A stretch of 7,331 bases of DNA from Octadecabacter sp. (GCA_018500065.2 JAHBAO020000030.1:1-7331), one strand, 5' to 3'. Positions 1 to 5,193 are shown, counted from the stretch's first letter. Made by a program: numbers and translations. The notes: generated by a model from the letters alone, not told the origin.

Positions 1-283
1 ATGCATGGCCACCGTTGGTGCCGTGTCCAACCCTGACAACTCCAACCAGAACATGGGTAAAGCCGGCCGTATGCGCCACTATGGCAAGCGCCCGTCTGTT
101 CGTGGTGTTGTTATGAACCCGATCGATCACCCGCACGGTGGTGGTGAAGGTCGCACATCTGGTGGTCGTCACCCGGTTACTCCTTGGGGTAAGCCAACAA
201 AGGGTGCGAAAACTCGCAACAAGAACAAAGCGTCTAGCCGCCTGATTATCCGGTCGCGCCACGCCAAGAAGAAGGGTCGTTAA
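1..283 (+). CDS. rplB: 50S ribosomal protein L2, C-terminal part (5' end outside window)
   Basis: This is the last third of ribosomal protein L2, a large-subunit protein that binds 23S rRNA next to the peptidyl-transferase centre and helps join the subunits. The frame is open from the first base: an in-frame Cys codon (2-4) precedes MATVGAVSNPDNSNQ, matching the inside of L2, so the Met at 5 is internal and the true start lies upstream. The most conserved L2 block, NPIDHPHGGGEGRTSGGRHP, is present and includes the histidine (in HPHGGGEG) known to be important for peptidyl transfer. The tail is Arg/Lys-rich (RSRHAKKKGR), as expected for rRNA binding. Two bases separate its stop from rpsS, and the end of rplB supplies the rpsS ribosome-binding site. 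Identity is certain; only the upstream extent is unknown. Confidence 0.97.
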   Translation, partial: CMATVGAVSNPDNSNQNMGKAGRMRHYGKRPSVRGVVMNPIDHPHGGGEGRTSGGRHPVTPWGKPTKGAKTRNKNKASSRLIIRSRHAKKKGR

Positions 284-285
284 GA

Positions 286-564
286 ATGGCTCGTTCAGTA
301 TGGAAAGGTCCATTCGTTGACAGCTACGTGCTTAAGAAAGCCGAAGTTGCCAAAGAATCCGGCCGCAATGACGTTATCAAGATCTGGTCCCGTCGTTCTA
401 CAATCTTGCCACAGTTCGTTGGTTTGACGTTTGGCGTCTACAACGGCCGTAAGCATATCCCAATCACGATCACCGAAGACATGATCGGTCAGAAGTTTGG
501 TGAGTACTCACCAACGCGGACTTATTATGGCCATGCGGCTGATAAAAAAGCGAAGCGGAAATAA
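286..564 (+). CDS. rpsS: 30S ribosomal protein S19
   Basis: S19 is a small-subunit head protein that forms a complex with S13 and contacts the A-site tRNA region. The 92-residue length is normal for the family. The N-terminus MARSVWKGPFVD and the core signature YNGRKHIPITITEDMIGQKF followed by GEYSPTRTYYGHAADKK are diagnostic. The start is fixed by a purine-rich Shine-Dalgarno (GAAGAAGGG) in the last codons of rplB, with only two bases between the genes. It lies in the usual S10-operon position between rplB and rplV and is presumably co-transcribed and translationally coupled with both. Nothing is unusual. Confidence 0.98.
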   Translation: MARSVWKGPFVDSYVLKKAEVAKESGRNDVIKIWSRRSTILPQFVGLTFGVYNGRKHIPITITEDMIGQKFGEYSPTRTYYGHAADKKAKRK

Positions 565-567
565 GTC

Positions 568-948
568 ATGAGCAAGGATAAAAATCCCCGCCGCGTGGCA
601 GACAACGAAGCACGTGCAAAACTGCGCATGCTGAAGACGTCGCCGCAGAAACTTAACCTGCTCGCCGGTATGATCCGTGGCAAAAAGGTGGACAAGGCCC
701 TCACGGACCTGACGTTCTCCAAGAAGCGCATCGCGTTGGACGTGAAGAAATGCCTTCAGTCCGCAATTGCCAACGCAGAGAACAACCACAACCTCGACGT
801 TGATGAGCTCATCGTTGCTGAGGCCTATGTGGGCAAAAACTTGACAATGAAGCGTGGACGTCCTCGTGCGCGTGGCCGTTTCGGTAAAATCGTCAAGCCG
901 TTCGCTGAACTGACAATCCTGGTACGCCAAGTTGAGGAGCAAGCATAA
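568..948 (+). CDS. rplV: 50S ribosomal protein L22
   Basis: L22 binds 23S rRNA and sends a long beta-hairpin into the peptide exit tunnel. The product has 126 residues, longer than the roughly 110 of E. coli because of an N-terminal extension (MSKDKNPRRVADNEARA). The core SPQKLNLLAGMIRGKKVDKA, the ALDVKKCLQSAIANAENN helix and the hairpin-tip region MKRGRPRARGRFGKI are all present. The last strand reads AELTILV where many bacteria have SHITVVV. The ATG lies three bases after the rpsS stop; the TAA stop shares its last base with the rpsC ATG (TAATG), which implies translational coupling. Assignment is secure from sequence and gene order. Confidence 0.98.
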   Translation: MSKDKNPRRVADNEARAKLRMLKTSPQKLNLLAGMIRGKKVDKALTDLTFSKKRIALDVKKCLQSAIANAENNHNLDVDELIVAEAYVGKNLTMKRGRPRARGRFGKIVKPFAELTILVRQVEEQA

Positions 949-1664
949 TGGGTAACAAAGTAAACCCGATCGGCATGCGTCTTCAGGTCAACCGCACCTG
1001 GGACAGCCGCTGGTACGCTGACACGAAAGACTACGGTAACCTTCTGCTCGAAGACCTTAAGATCAAGGACTTCATCAAGACAGAATGTAAGCAAGCCGGC
1101 GTTAGCCGTGTCATCATCGAGCGCCCGCACAAGAAATGCCGCGTGACTATTCACACTGCACGTCCTGGCGTCATCATCGGTAAGAAAGGCGCGGACATCG
1201 AAACGCTTCGCCAAAAGCTTGCCGCGCTGACGGAGTCTGAATTGCACCTCAACATCGTTGAAGTTCGCAAGCCAGAGCTGGACGCTGTCTTGGTTGGTGA
1301 GAGCATCTCTCAGCAGCTCGAGCGTCGTGTTTCTTTCCGTCGCGCTATGAAGCGTGCGGTTCAGAACGCTATGCGTATGGGTGCCCTCGGTATTCGTGTT
1401 AACCTCGCTGGCCGTCTTGGCGGTGCAGAGATTGCGCGGACTGAATGGTATCGTGAGGGCCGCGTGCCACTCCACACCCTGCGTGCTGACATCGATTACG
1501 CGCACGTCGAAGCACAGACTGCTTATGGTATCATCGGGATCAAGACTTGGATCTTCAAAGGTGAAATCATGGAGCACGATCCGTCTGCACATGATCGTAA
1601 ACTTCAAGAGCTTCAGGATGGTCCGCCCCCGCGCGGCGCACGTCCTGGTGGCCGTGATCGCTGA
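948..1664 (+). CDS. rpsC: 30S ribosomal protein S3
   Basis: S3 sits in the head of the small subunit at the mRNA entry channel and contributes to mRNA helicase activity. The 238-residue product has the expected layout: N-terminal MGNKVNPIGMRL, a type 2 KH domain around residues 40-110 with the GVIIGKKGAD loop at 74-83, and the C-terminal S3 domain (about 120-210) with VSFRRAMKRAVQNAMRMGA, GRLGGAEIARTEWYREGRVP and YGIIGIKTWIFKGE. A basic, flexible Pro/Gly/Arg tail (GPPPRGARPGGRDR) closes it, as is common in alphaproteobacteria. The start ATG overlaps the rplV stop by one base and is preceded by GAGGAG at 934-939. The rplP gene follows after 12 bases. Confidence 0.98.
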   Translation: MGNKVNPIGMRLQVNRTWDSRWYADTKDYGNLLLEDLKIKDFIKTECKQAGVSRVIIERPHKKCRVTIHTARPGVIIGKKGADIETLRQKLAALTESELHLNIVEVRKPELDAVLVGESISQQLERRVSFRRAMKRAVQNAMRMGALGIRVNLAGRLGGAEIARTEWYREGRVPLHTLRADIDYAHVEAQTAYGIIGIKTWIFKGEIMEHDPSAHDRKLQELQDGPPPRGARPGGRDR

Positions 1665-1676
1665 AAGGATTAAACA

Positions 1677-2090
1677 ATGCTTCAGCCAAAACGCACTAAA
1701 TTCCGCAAGCAGCATAAAGGCCGTATTAAGGGAGAAGCCAAAGGTGGCTCCGACCTGACATTCGGTACTTTCGGCCTCAAAGCGACTCAGCCGGAGCGTG
1801 TGACTGCACGTCAGATCGAGGCAGCACGCCGCGCGATGACACGTCATATGAAACGTCAGGGCCGTGTTTGGATCCGTATTTTCCCAGACGTACCTGTAAC
1901 GTCCAAGCCCACCGAAGTTCGTATGGGTAAGGGTAAAGGTTCTGTCGATTATTGGGCATGTAAGGTCAAACCTGGCCGCATCATGTTCGAAATTGACGGC
2001 GTCTCCGAAGACATCGCCCGCGAAGCCCTGCGCCTCGCTGCGATGAAACTGCCGGTGAAAACACGCACAGTTCTTCGCGAAGACTGGTAA
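1677..2090 (+). CDS. rplP: 50S ribosomal protein L16
   Basis: L16 is a large-subunit protein near the A-site and peptidyl-transferase centre. The 137-residue product matches the family end to end: MLQPKRTKFRKQHKGR at the N-terminus, LTFGTFGLKA, TARQIEAARRAMTRHMKRQG, WIRIFP and VRMGKGKGSVDYW. Arg82 in VRMGKGKG corresponds to E. coli Arg81, the residue hydroxylated by RoxA/YcfD in that species. AAAGGA just upstream of the ATG acts as Shine-Dalgarno. In most bacteria rpmC follows directly; here rplP is the last gene of its transcriptional block, followed by hairpins and a strong terminator, then 3.17 kb of unrelated genes. Confidence 0.98.
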   Translation: MLQPKRTKFRKQHKGRIKGEAKGGSDLTFGTFGLKATQPERVTARQIEAARRAMTRHMKRQGRVWIRIFPDVPVTSKPTEVRMGKGKGSVDYWACKVKPGRIMFEIDGVSEDIAREALRLAAMKLPVKTRTVLREDW

Positions 2091-2093
2091 TCA

Positions 2094-2121
2094 CGGCGTT
2101 CTCTGCGCAGCAGAAACGCCG
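2094..2121 (+). other. Strong hairpin just after rplP stop
   Basis: Three bases after the rplP stop, CGGCGTT (2094-2100) pairs with AACGCCG (2115-2121), and inside it TCTGC (2102-2106) pairs with GCAGA (2110-2114). The result is a 12-bp stem with one bulged C (2101) and a GCA loop. There is no U-tract after it, so it is not a classical intrinsic terminator. It could protect the 3' end of the S10 messenger after trimming, or pause RNA polymerase ahead of the terminator downstream. The structure is read directly from the sequence; the role is inferred. Confidence 0.6.
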
Positions 2122-2136
2122 GAGTGCAGGTAAACG

Positions 2137-2151
2137 TTTGACGCGGTCAAA
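2137..2151. repeat. Short palindrome TTTGAC-GCG-GTCAAA
   Basis: A perfect 6-bp inverted repeat with a 3-base centre lies between the rplP 3' hairpin and the terminator. It could form a small stem-loop in RNA or be a protein-binding palindrome in DNA. It is short enough that chance cannot be excluded. No promoter elements at good spacing are seen with it. Confidence 0.3.
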
Positions 2152-2178
2152 TGTGGCTGCACACCGGTTCAAAGAATT

Positions 2179-2210
2179 AGACCCCCGCCGAGAAATCGGT
2201 GGGGGTCTTT
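2179..2210 (+). terminator. Intrinsic terminator ending the S10 block after rplP
   Basis: AGACCCCCGCCGA (2179-2191) and TCGGTGGGGGTCT (2196-2208) form a 13-bp stem with one G-U pair and a GAAA loop, directly followed by TTT and then CGTT. The GC-rich stem and short T-tract are those of a Rho-independent terminator, 88 bases after the rplP stop. The same hairpin lies immediately beyond the stop of the convergent gene on the - strand, followed in that direction by TAATTCTTTG, so it may terminate both transcripts. It implies that genes downstream of rplP are not simply read through from the S10 promoter. Confidence 0.88.
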
Positions 2211-2213
2211 CGT

Positions 2214-2567
2214 TCAGCAAACGGTCTCTCTGATTTGTAAAATCAACTCGATTGGAACTTGATCCGGACCCATGCCACCTTTGACATCAGACCATGAGGA
2301 ACCGCTCGGAACTGGGCAATCCACTAGAAGCGTACCTTGAAAGTCTCCTAGCTTACCTTCTCCGGTCACCTCAAAAATTGGATACCCGGCGGATATGTAG
2401 TGACTTAGTTGTCCAGTCCAGCCTTGGCTGTAAAATCCGATTGTTCCGTCCGAGAACGTGAACGCATCAAGTTGCTGGTCAAAGCTTACCGTTGTCCCCA
2501 AAGCAGTTTGAGCACTCGATAAACTGGCGATGCAGAGCAATGCGACGGTAAACGGTGTTTTGATCAT
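2214..2567 (-). CDS. Small secreted protein of unknown function
   Basis: I do not recognise a family. The 117-residue product begins with a clear signal peptide: MIKT, then a hydrophobic core (PFTVALLCIASL) and a likely cleavage near SSAQ or ALG (about residues 19-24). The mature part of about 93-97 residues has a beta-rich look with alternating polar and aromatic residues (VSFDQQLDAFTFSDGTIGF) and two cysteines, Cys84 and the very last residue Cys117, which could form a disulfide in the periplasm. The ATG is preceded on its strand by GAGGGA at about six bases. It is convergent with rplP and shares its terminator. The signal peptide and good ribosome-binding site argue that the gene is real; function is unknown. 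Confidence 0.75.
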   Translation of the reverse strand: MIKTPFTVALLCIASLSSAQTALGTTVSFDQQLDAFTFSDGTIGFYSQGWTGQLSHYISAGYPIFEVTGEGKLGDFQGTLLVDCPVPSGSSWSDVKGGMGPDQVPIELILQIRETVC

Positions 2568-2637
2568 TGTCGTCCCTCATATTATACTTCTCAACATAGA
2601 AAGCCATTCGTGTCTAGACTGTAAGCCCGCATAACCA

Positions 2638-3318
2638 TCACCCGCCCCAAATCCGCGCCATCCCTCCGTCAAACGCGGCCCATGTCATAGTCGCCGAATT
2701 TCCCGCATGCCCCTCATAGTAGGACCGTCCATTCGGCAACGGCAGGCCTGCCCATATGCGTGCAAGGTTGTGCATGAAGCTTCGACGACCTAGCTCGCCA
2801 ACTTGAAACTGTGAAAGCCCTGCGTCCTCTAGAAGCACCAGCGCCAGCGCGTCTTGAACGCCGGCCGTGAATAGCGTTTCCGGCCCAAAGCCACGCTCTG
2901 CCGCGACCCGCCGTAGTGTCGATGGAATAAACTGGTAACGCCCTATCGCGTGCGGTTGTCCAGGTGTGTCTGCGATCCACTGATATATCTCACCCAGCGT
3001 CATTTGCGTCGGCAATCGCGATGGTTTCACGCGGGCGCCATGTTGCACGGCGTCATACCCAGCTGCCCCAGCTTCCGCGCGCGCGATGAGGCTTAGGAGA
3101 TGGTCGACGGGTTCGTCTCCCGTCCCACCTATAGGTGCGGTGGGGAGCGCGGGTTCTGGTAGGGGCGCGAAGAAGCCCATTTGCGGGTTCGGGGCGAACA
3201 GGCTGGCGCGGGTTGCGATTTCGGGGGCGACAGTTGACCTCGGGAAAAGGGAATTCAACTCAGCGTGTACGGTCCCCGCACTCAACATTATTCCCAAGGC
3301 CAACCAAATTCGAACCAT
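2638..3318 (-). CDS. Secreted lysozyme-like muramidase (lambda lysozyme/GH104-like)
   Basis: The 226-residue product has an N-terminal signal peptide (MVRIWLALGIMLSAGTVHA, cleavage near residue 19), then a Pro/Ala-rich linker to about residue 68, then a lysozyme-like domain. LLSLIARAEAG (74-84) puts Glu82 where lambda-type lysozymes and lytic transglycosylases carry the catalytic glutamate; GRYQFIPSTL (126-135) is the typical second motif, and VQDALALVLL (154-163) the following conserved helix. It probably cleaves peptidoglycan glycan strands in the periplasm. The C-terminus (about 170-226) resembles no motif I can name. AGAGG lies about ten bases before the start. It follows the oxygenase gene on the same strand after 75 bases, so the two may be co-transcribed. 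The fold call is good; the exact cleavage chemistry is inferred. Confidence 0.82.
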   Translation of the reverse strand: MVRIWLALGIMLSAGTVHAELNSLFPRSTVAPEIATRASLFAPNPQMGFFAPLPEPALPTAPIGGTGDEPVDHLLSLIARAEAGAAGYDAVQHGARVKPSRLPTQMTLGEIYQWIADTPGQPHAIGRYQFIPSTLRRVAAERGFGPETLFTAGVQDALALVLLEDAGLSQFQVGELGRRSFMHNLARIWAGLPLPNGRSYYEGHAGNSATMTWAAFDGGMARIWGG

Positions 3319-3393
3319 AAAACCGCACCTCTTCTGAGTTGGGGCGGGTATGATGTTTAATCGTTGACGGTTCGTTTAAGTGTCGGGGGGGAA

Positions 3394-4014
3394 CTATTCC
3401 CATTTGTAATTAAAACTTACGGAAATGCGGTCTTCTTCGGACATGTTCATCGGGACTTCGTGGCGCAGCCAGCTTTCCCAGAGCAGCACATCGCCAACGG
3501 CGGGCTTCACGTAGACGAACTGCTTCAGCTCATCACGGCAGTCTTTTTTGCGAGACGGAGAGGCCATCATCATCTGCGCGCGCGGGTCTTCCAGCTTTAG
3601 CGCCGACGCGCCTTCGGGCATCTTCACGTAGGTCGTGCCGGAAATGACGGAATGCGGATGGATATGCGAGGTGTGAATGCCGCCTTCGGGCAGAATGTTG
3701 ATCCAGATGTCTTCCAGCACCAGCTTGCGGCCGTCCAGATCGAACTCCAAATCCTCGGCAAAGGCCGCGACGTGTTTGTCGAGCGCATCAACGACCGCCT
3801 GAAAGATCGGAAACCGCCACGGCAGGTCGGTGAGCGATGCATAGGACGTGTAGCCGGGGAAATCATTGGCCTCACACCACGCGTTGCCCGCATCGTCATC
3901 CTCGGCGATGGAATAGCAGGACGCACGAAGCTCATCGGCGTCTATGGCGGCCCCAGAACTATTCAGCGTGGATTGAAAGAGGCGGGTGGCGAAGAGAGAG
4001 CGGATGGTGGGCAC
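3394..4014 (-). CDS. 2OG-Fe(II) oxygenase-like protein (PF13759/TIGR02466 type), GTG start
   Basis: The product resembles the small putative 2-oxoglutarate/Fe(II) dioxygenases with a double-stranded beta-helix. The motif HTSHIHPHSVISGTTYV (residues 114-130) carries the candidate metal ligands of the HxH type, WLRHEVPMN gives the distal His185, and Arg196 in RISVSFNY is placed to bind 2-oxoglutarate. The substrate is unknown. I chose the GTG at 4014 (206 residues, starting MPTIRSLFATRLF): AAGGA lies eight bases upstream, the family typically begins with this block, and the 17 extra residues of the ATG at 4065 (MCIRIYNATPDRSRTTT) look like untranslated leader and overlap the likely promoter. 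No signal peptide is seen, so it is cytoplasmic. It is divergent from the toxin-antitoxin genes. Confidence 0.82.
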   Translation of the reverse strand: MPTIRSLFATRLFQSTLNSSGAAIDADELRASCYSIAEDDDAGNAWCEANDFPGYTSYASLTDLPWRFPIFQAVVDALDKHVAAFAEDLEFDLDGRKLVLEDIWINILPEGGIHTSHIHPHSVISGTTYVKMPEGASALKLEDPRAQMMMASPSRKKDCRDELKQFVYVKPAVGDVLLWESWLRHEVPMNMSEEDRISVSFNYKWE

Positions 4015-4022
4015 AGTTGTCG

Positions 4023-4027
4023 TCCTT
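4023..4027 (-). promoter_or_regulatory. Ribosome-binding site deciding the GTG start of the oxygenase gene
   Basis: On the - strand AAGGA stands eight bases before the GTG at 4014. The alternative in-frame ATG at 4065 has no such element, so this site favours the 206-residue form. The same bases overlap the -35 box of the divergent antitoxin promoter. Confidence 0.65.
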
Positions 4028-4054
4028 GATCTATCAGGCGTTGCGTTGTATATA
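4026..4054 (+). promoter_or_regulatory. Candidate sigma-70 promoter of the toxin-antitoxin operon
   Basis: TTGATC (4026-4031) and TATATA (4049-4054) are separated by exactly 17 bp. Transcription would begin near 4061, giving a leader of about 20 bases that contains AAAGG (4069-4073) before the ATG at 4081. The -10 box sits in the palindrome GTATATAC (4048-4055), so it reads the same on the other strand. There TTGCCT (4076-4071) lies 16 bp away and could form the -35 of a divergent promoter for the oxygenase gene. The elements are visible; activity is inferred. Confidence 0.55.
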
Positions 4055-4080
4055 CGGATGCACATACGAAAGGCAACGCC
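4037..4080. repeat. Perfect 8-bp inverted repeat flanking the divergent promoter (candidate operator)
   Basis: GGCGTTGC (4037-4044) and GCAACGCC (4073-4080) are exact reverse complements separated by 28 bp, and the right arm abuts the antitoxin ATG. The pair brackets the shared TATATA box and overlaps the antitoxin ribosome-binding site. Type II antitoxins, including AbrB/MazE-like ones, usually repress their own operon by binding such repeats. If formed in RNA instead, the right arm would hide the ribosome-binding site, but the left arm lies upstream of the predicted + strand start, so a DNA operator is more likely. Confidence 0.45.
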
Positions 4081-4305
4081 ATGATCGAAACACGTATCCG
4101 CAAAGTCGGCAACTCTGCCGTGATGACCCTTACGACCGAAATGCTCGCGATGCTTGACGCTAAAGAGGGCGACAGCCTGTTTGTGGTGCGTGGCGATGAC
4201 GGGTCATTGCGGATCATGGCCGAAGACCCGCGCATTGCCGAAGCGCTGGCTGCCGCTGAAATCGTCATGGACGAAAACCGCGACGCCTTACAAGCTCTCG
4301 CATGA
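4081..4305 (+). CDS. AbrB/MazE-like antitoxin of a Doc-type toxin-antitoxin module
   Basis: The 74-residue product has a swapped-hairpin AbrB/MazE-type DNA-binding domain (about residues 1-46): METRIRKVGNS-like start (IETRIRKVGNSAVMTLTTEM), then LDAKEGDSLFVV. The C-terminal tail (about 50-74, RIAEALAAAEIVMDENRDAL) is acidic, helical and of the kind that wraps the partner toxin. The pairing of this antitoxin type with a Doc toxin is common in proteobacteria. AAAGG lies seven bases before the ATG. Its TGA overlaps the toxin ATG (ATGA), which couples translation and keeps the two products balanced. It is expected to neutralise Doc and repress the shared promoter through the flanking inverted repeat; that regulation is inferred. 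Confidence 0.85.
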   Translation: MIETRIRKVGNSAVMTLTTEMLAMLDAKEGDSLFVVRGDDGSLRIMAEDPRIAEALAAAEIVMDENRDALQALA

Positions 4306-4673
4306 GTACGCCCGTTTGGGTTCCCCTCCCTGTTGTCATCATTGTCCACGACCGCCAAATCGCACGGCATGGCGGGGCTTCAGGCATGCGAGATCGCAAC
4401 CTTCTTGAGTCCGCCTGCGTCCGCCCGCTCAATAAATTCGCGCACGGCGAAACCGACCTCCCAACCCTCGCTGCCGCATACGCCTATGGAATCGCCAAAG
4501 CGCATGCGTTTGTGGACGGGAACAAACGGACGGCGTTTGTGACAGCGTTCACGTTTCTGCGGCTGAACGGGTATGCGTTCCGGCCAGAGCCTGTTGAGGC
4601 CGTGCGGATGATGGAAGACCTCGCGCAAGATGTGGTGAGTGAGGGGGAGTTTAGTGAGTGGTTGCATAGATAG
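4302..4673 (+). CDS. doc: Doc (death-on-curing) Fic-family toxin
   Basis: The 123-residue product is a compact Fic-fold toxin close in length to phage P1 Doc (126). The N-terminal block ARHGGASGMRDRNLLESAC (21-39) is the typical Doc region, and the catalytic motif HAFVDGNKR (68-76) fits HxFx-D-x-NKR, with His68, Asp72, Asn74, Lys75 and Arg76. This NKR form, unlike the GNGR of AMP-transferring Fic enzymes, marks kinases: P1 Doc phosphorylates elongation factor EF-Tu and stops translation. All key residues are intact, so the toxin should be active. It overlaps the antitoxin by four bases and depends on it for translation. A host target of EF-Tu here is inferred from the family. Confidence 0.92.
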   Translation: MSTPVWVPLPVVIIVHDRQIARHGGASGMRDRNLLESACVRPLNKFAHGETDLPTLAAAYAYGIAKAHAFVDGNKRTAFVTAFTFLRLNGYAFRPEPVEAVRMMEDLAQDVVSEGEFSEWLHR

Positions 4674-4740
4674 TTGAACAGCAATAATGAGAAACAATTG
4701 TGTCGCAAGTCATTGTAGCGCAATTGAAGGCTCCATCCAG

Positions 4741-5106
4741 ATGCTAAAGTTCTTATCCATTATTACGGTTGCAATGACTTCGACGTCTGTAATGGCCCAA
4801 GAGATCAGATTTGACGTTCGGGATTTTGGGGTATTGGATCACAGCATTTATGGGCGGGGAGTGGTTGTAATTGTGCAACCGAACCTCATGCCGAACGCAG
4901 GGATTCATAGTCCGCAGATCACAGGCGCGGTCGATGCGCTTTGTGAAGCCTATGGACCACGTGCAATTTCATTGGTTGAAGAGCGGCAAGGTCTAACCGA
5001 GCCAGATTTTGTAGGTATTCGCATCGTCACGGGCGGTCCTGTAGGTTCTTACTACTTTCAGGCCTACGAGGTCTTGGATGGTGACTGTGGTGCGCCGCTT
5101 GATTGA
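4741..5106 (+). CDS. Small secreted protein of unknown function
   Basis: I do not recognise a family. I chose the ATG at 4741 (121 residues) rather than the in-frame ATG at 4687, because MLKFLSIITVAMTSTSVMAQ is a proper signal peptide with cleavage after the Ala of VMA (residue 19), while the 18 extra upstream residues are unlike any export signal. GAAGG at 4726-4730 precedes it by ten bases, a slightly long spacing. The mature protein of about 102 residues has two cysteines (68 and 116) that could pair in the periplasm, a hydrophobic strand (GVVVIVQPN) and the Gly-rich segment RIVTGGPVGSYYF. It lies 67 bases after doc on the same strand. Codon use is less biased than in the ribosomal genes. 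Function unknown. Confidence 0.72.
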   Translation: MLKFLSIITVAMTSTSVMAQEIRFDVRDFGVLDHSIYGRGVVVIVQPNLMPNAGIHSPQITGAVDALCEAYGPRAISLVEERQGLTEPDFVGIRIVTGGPVGSYYFQAYEVLDGDCGAPLD

Positions 5107-5130
5107 TCGTAATTGGTCTTAGCCTGATTG

Positions 5131-5193
5131 CAACTCACCCCCTTGCCACACACACCAACACCCCCTATACGCCCCCAATCTACCCACTCCATC
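5131..5193 (+). promoter_or_regulatory. C-rich, G-poor tract before rpmC (possible Rho-loading region)
   Basis: By hand count this 63-base stretch has 35 C and only 2 G (5145 and 5171) on the + strand. Unstructured C-rich, G-poor RNA is the classical property of Rho utilisation sites. A transcript leaving the upstream secreted-protein gene (stop at 5106) would present it untranslated, so it could end such transcripts before the ribosomal genes. The tract also contains the candidate rpmC promoter; transcripts from that promoter would begin within its last part and carry little of it. The composition is observed; the function is inferred. Confidence 0.35.
5143..5171 (+). promoter_or_regulatory. 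Candidate sigma-70 promoter for rpmC and the spc genes
   Basis: TTGCCA (5143-5148) and TATACG (5166-5171) are separated by 17 bp. A start near 5178 would give a leader of about 86 bases before the rpmC ATG. A promoter is needed here because a strong terminator follows rplP and the genes between are partly in the opposite orientation. Matches to consensus are partial (four of six in each box), so the call rests on spacing and context. Confidence 0.5.

Noticed and set aside
825..1847. 340-codon open frame on the - strand opposite rplV, rpsC and rplP
   Set aside because: It runs antisense to three certain ribosomal genes, has no recognisable domain or ribosome-binding site, and arises from their codon bias.
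2581..2586. Perfect TATAAT on the - strand before the small secreted-protein gene
   Set aside because: Transcription from it would start about seven bases before the ATG and lose the Shine-Dalgarno; no -35 match at 16-18 bp was found.
3652..4029. 125-codon open frame on the + strand opposite the oxygenase gene
   Set aside because: The - strand frame carries the clear 2OG oxygenase motifs; this one has none.
4696..4726. Two CAATTG palindromes (4696-4701 and 4721-4726) before the second secreted-protein gene
   Set aside because: Each is only six bases and the flanks do not extend the symmetry; chance is a sufficient explanation.
4687..4740. Upstream ATG at 4687 for the second secreted protein
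   Set aside because: It would place 18 polar residues before the signal peptide; the ATG at 4741 gives a normal export signal.
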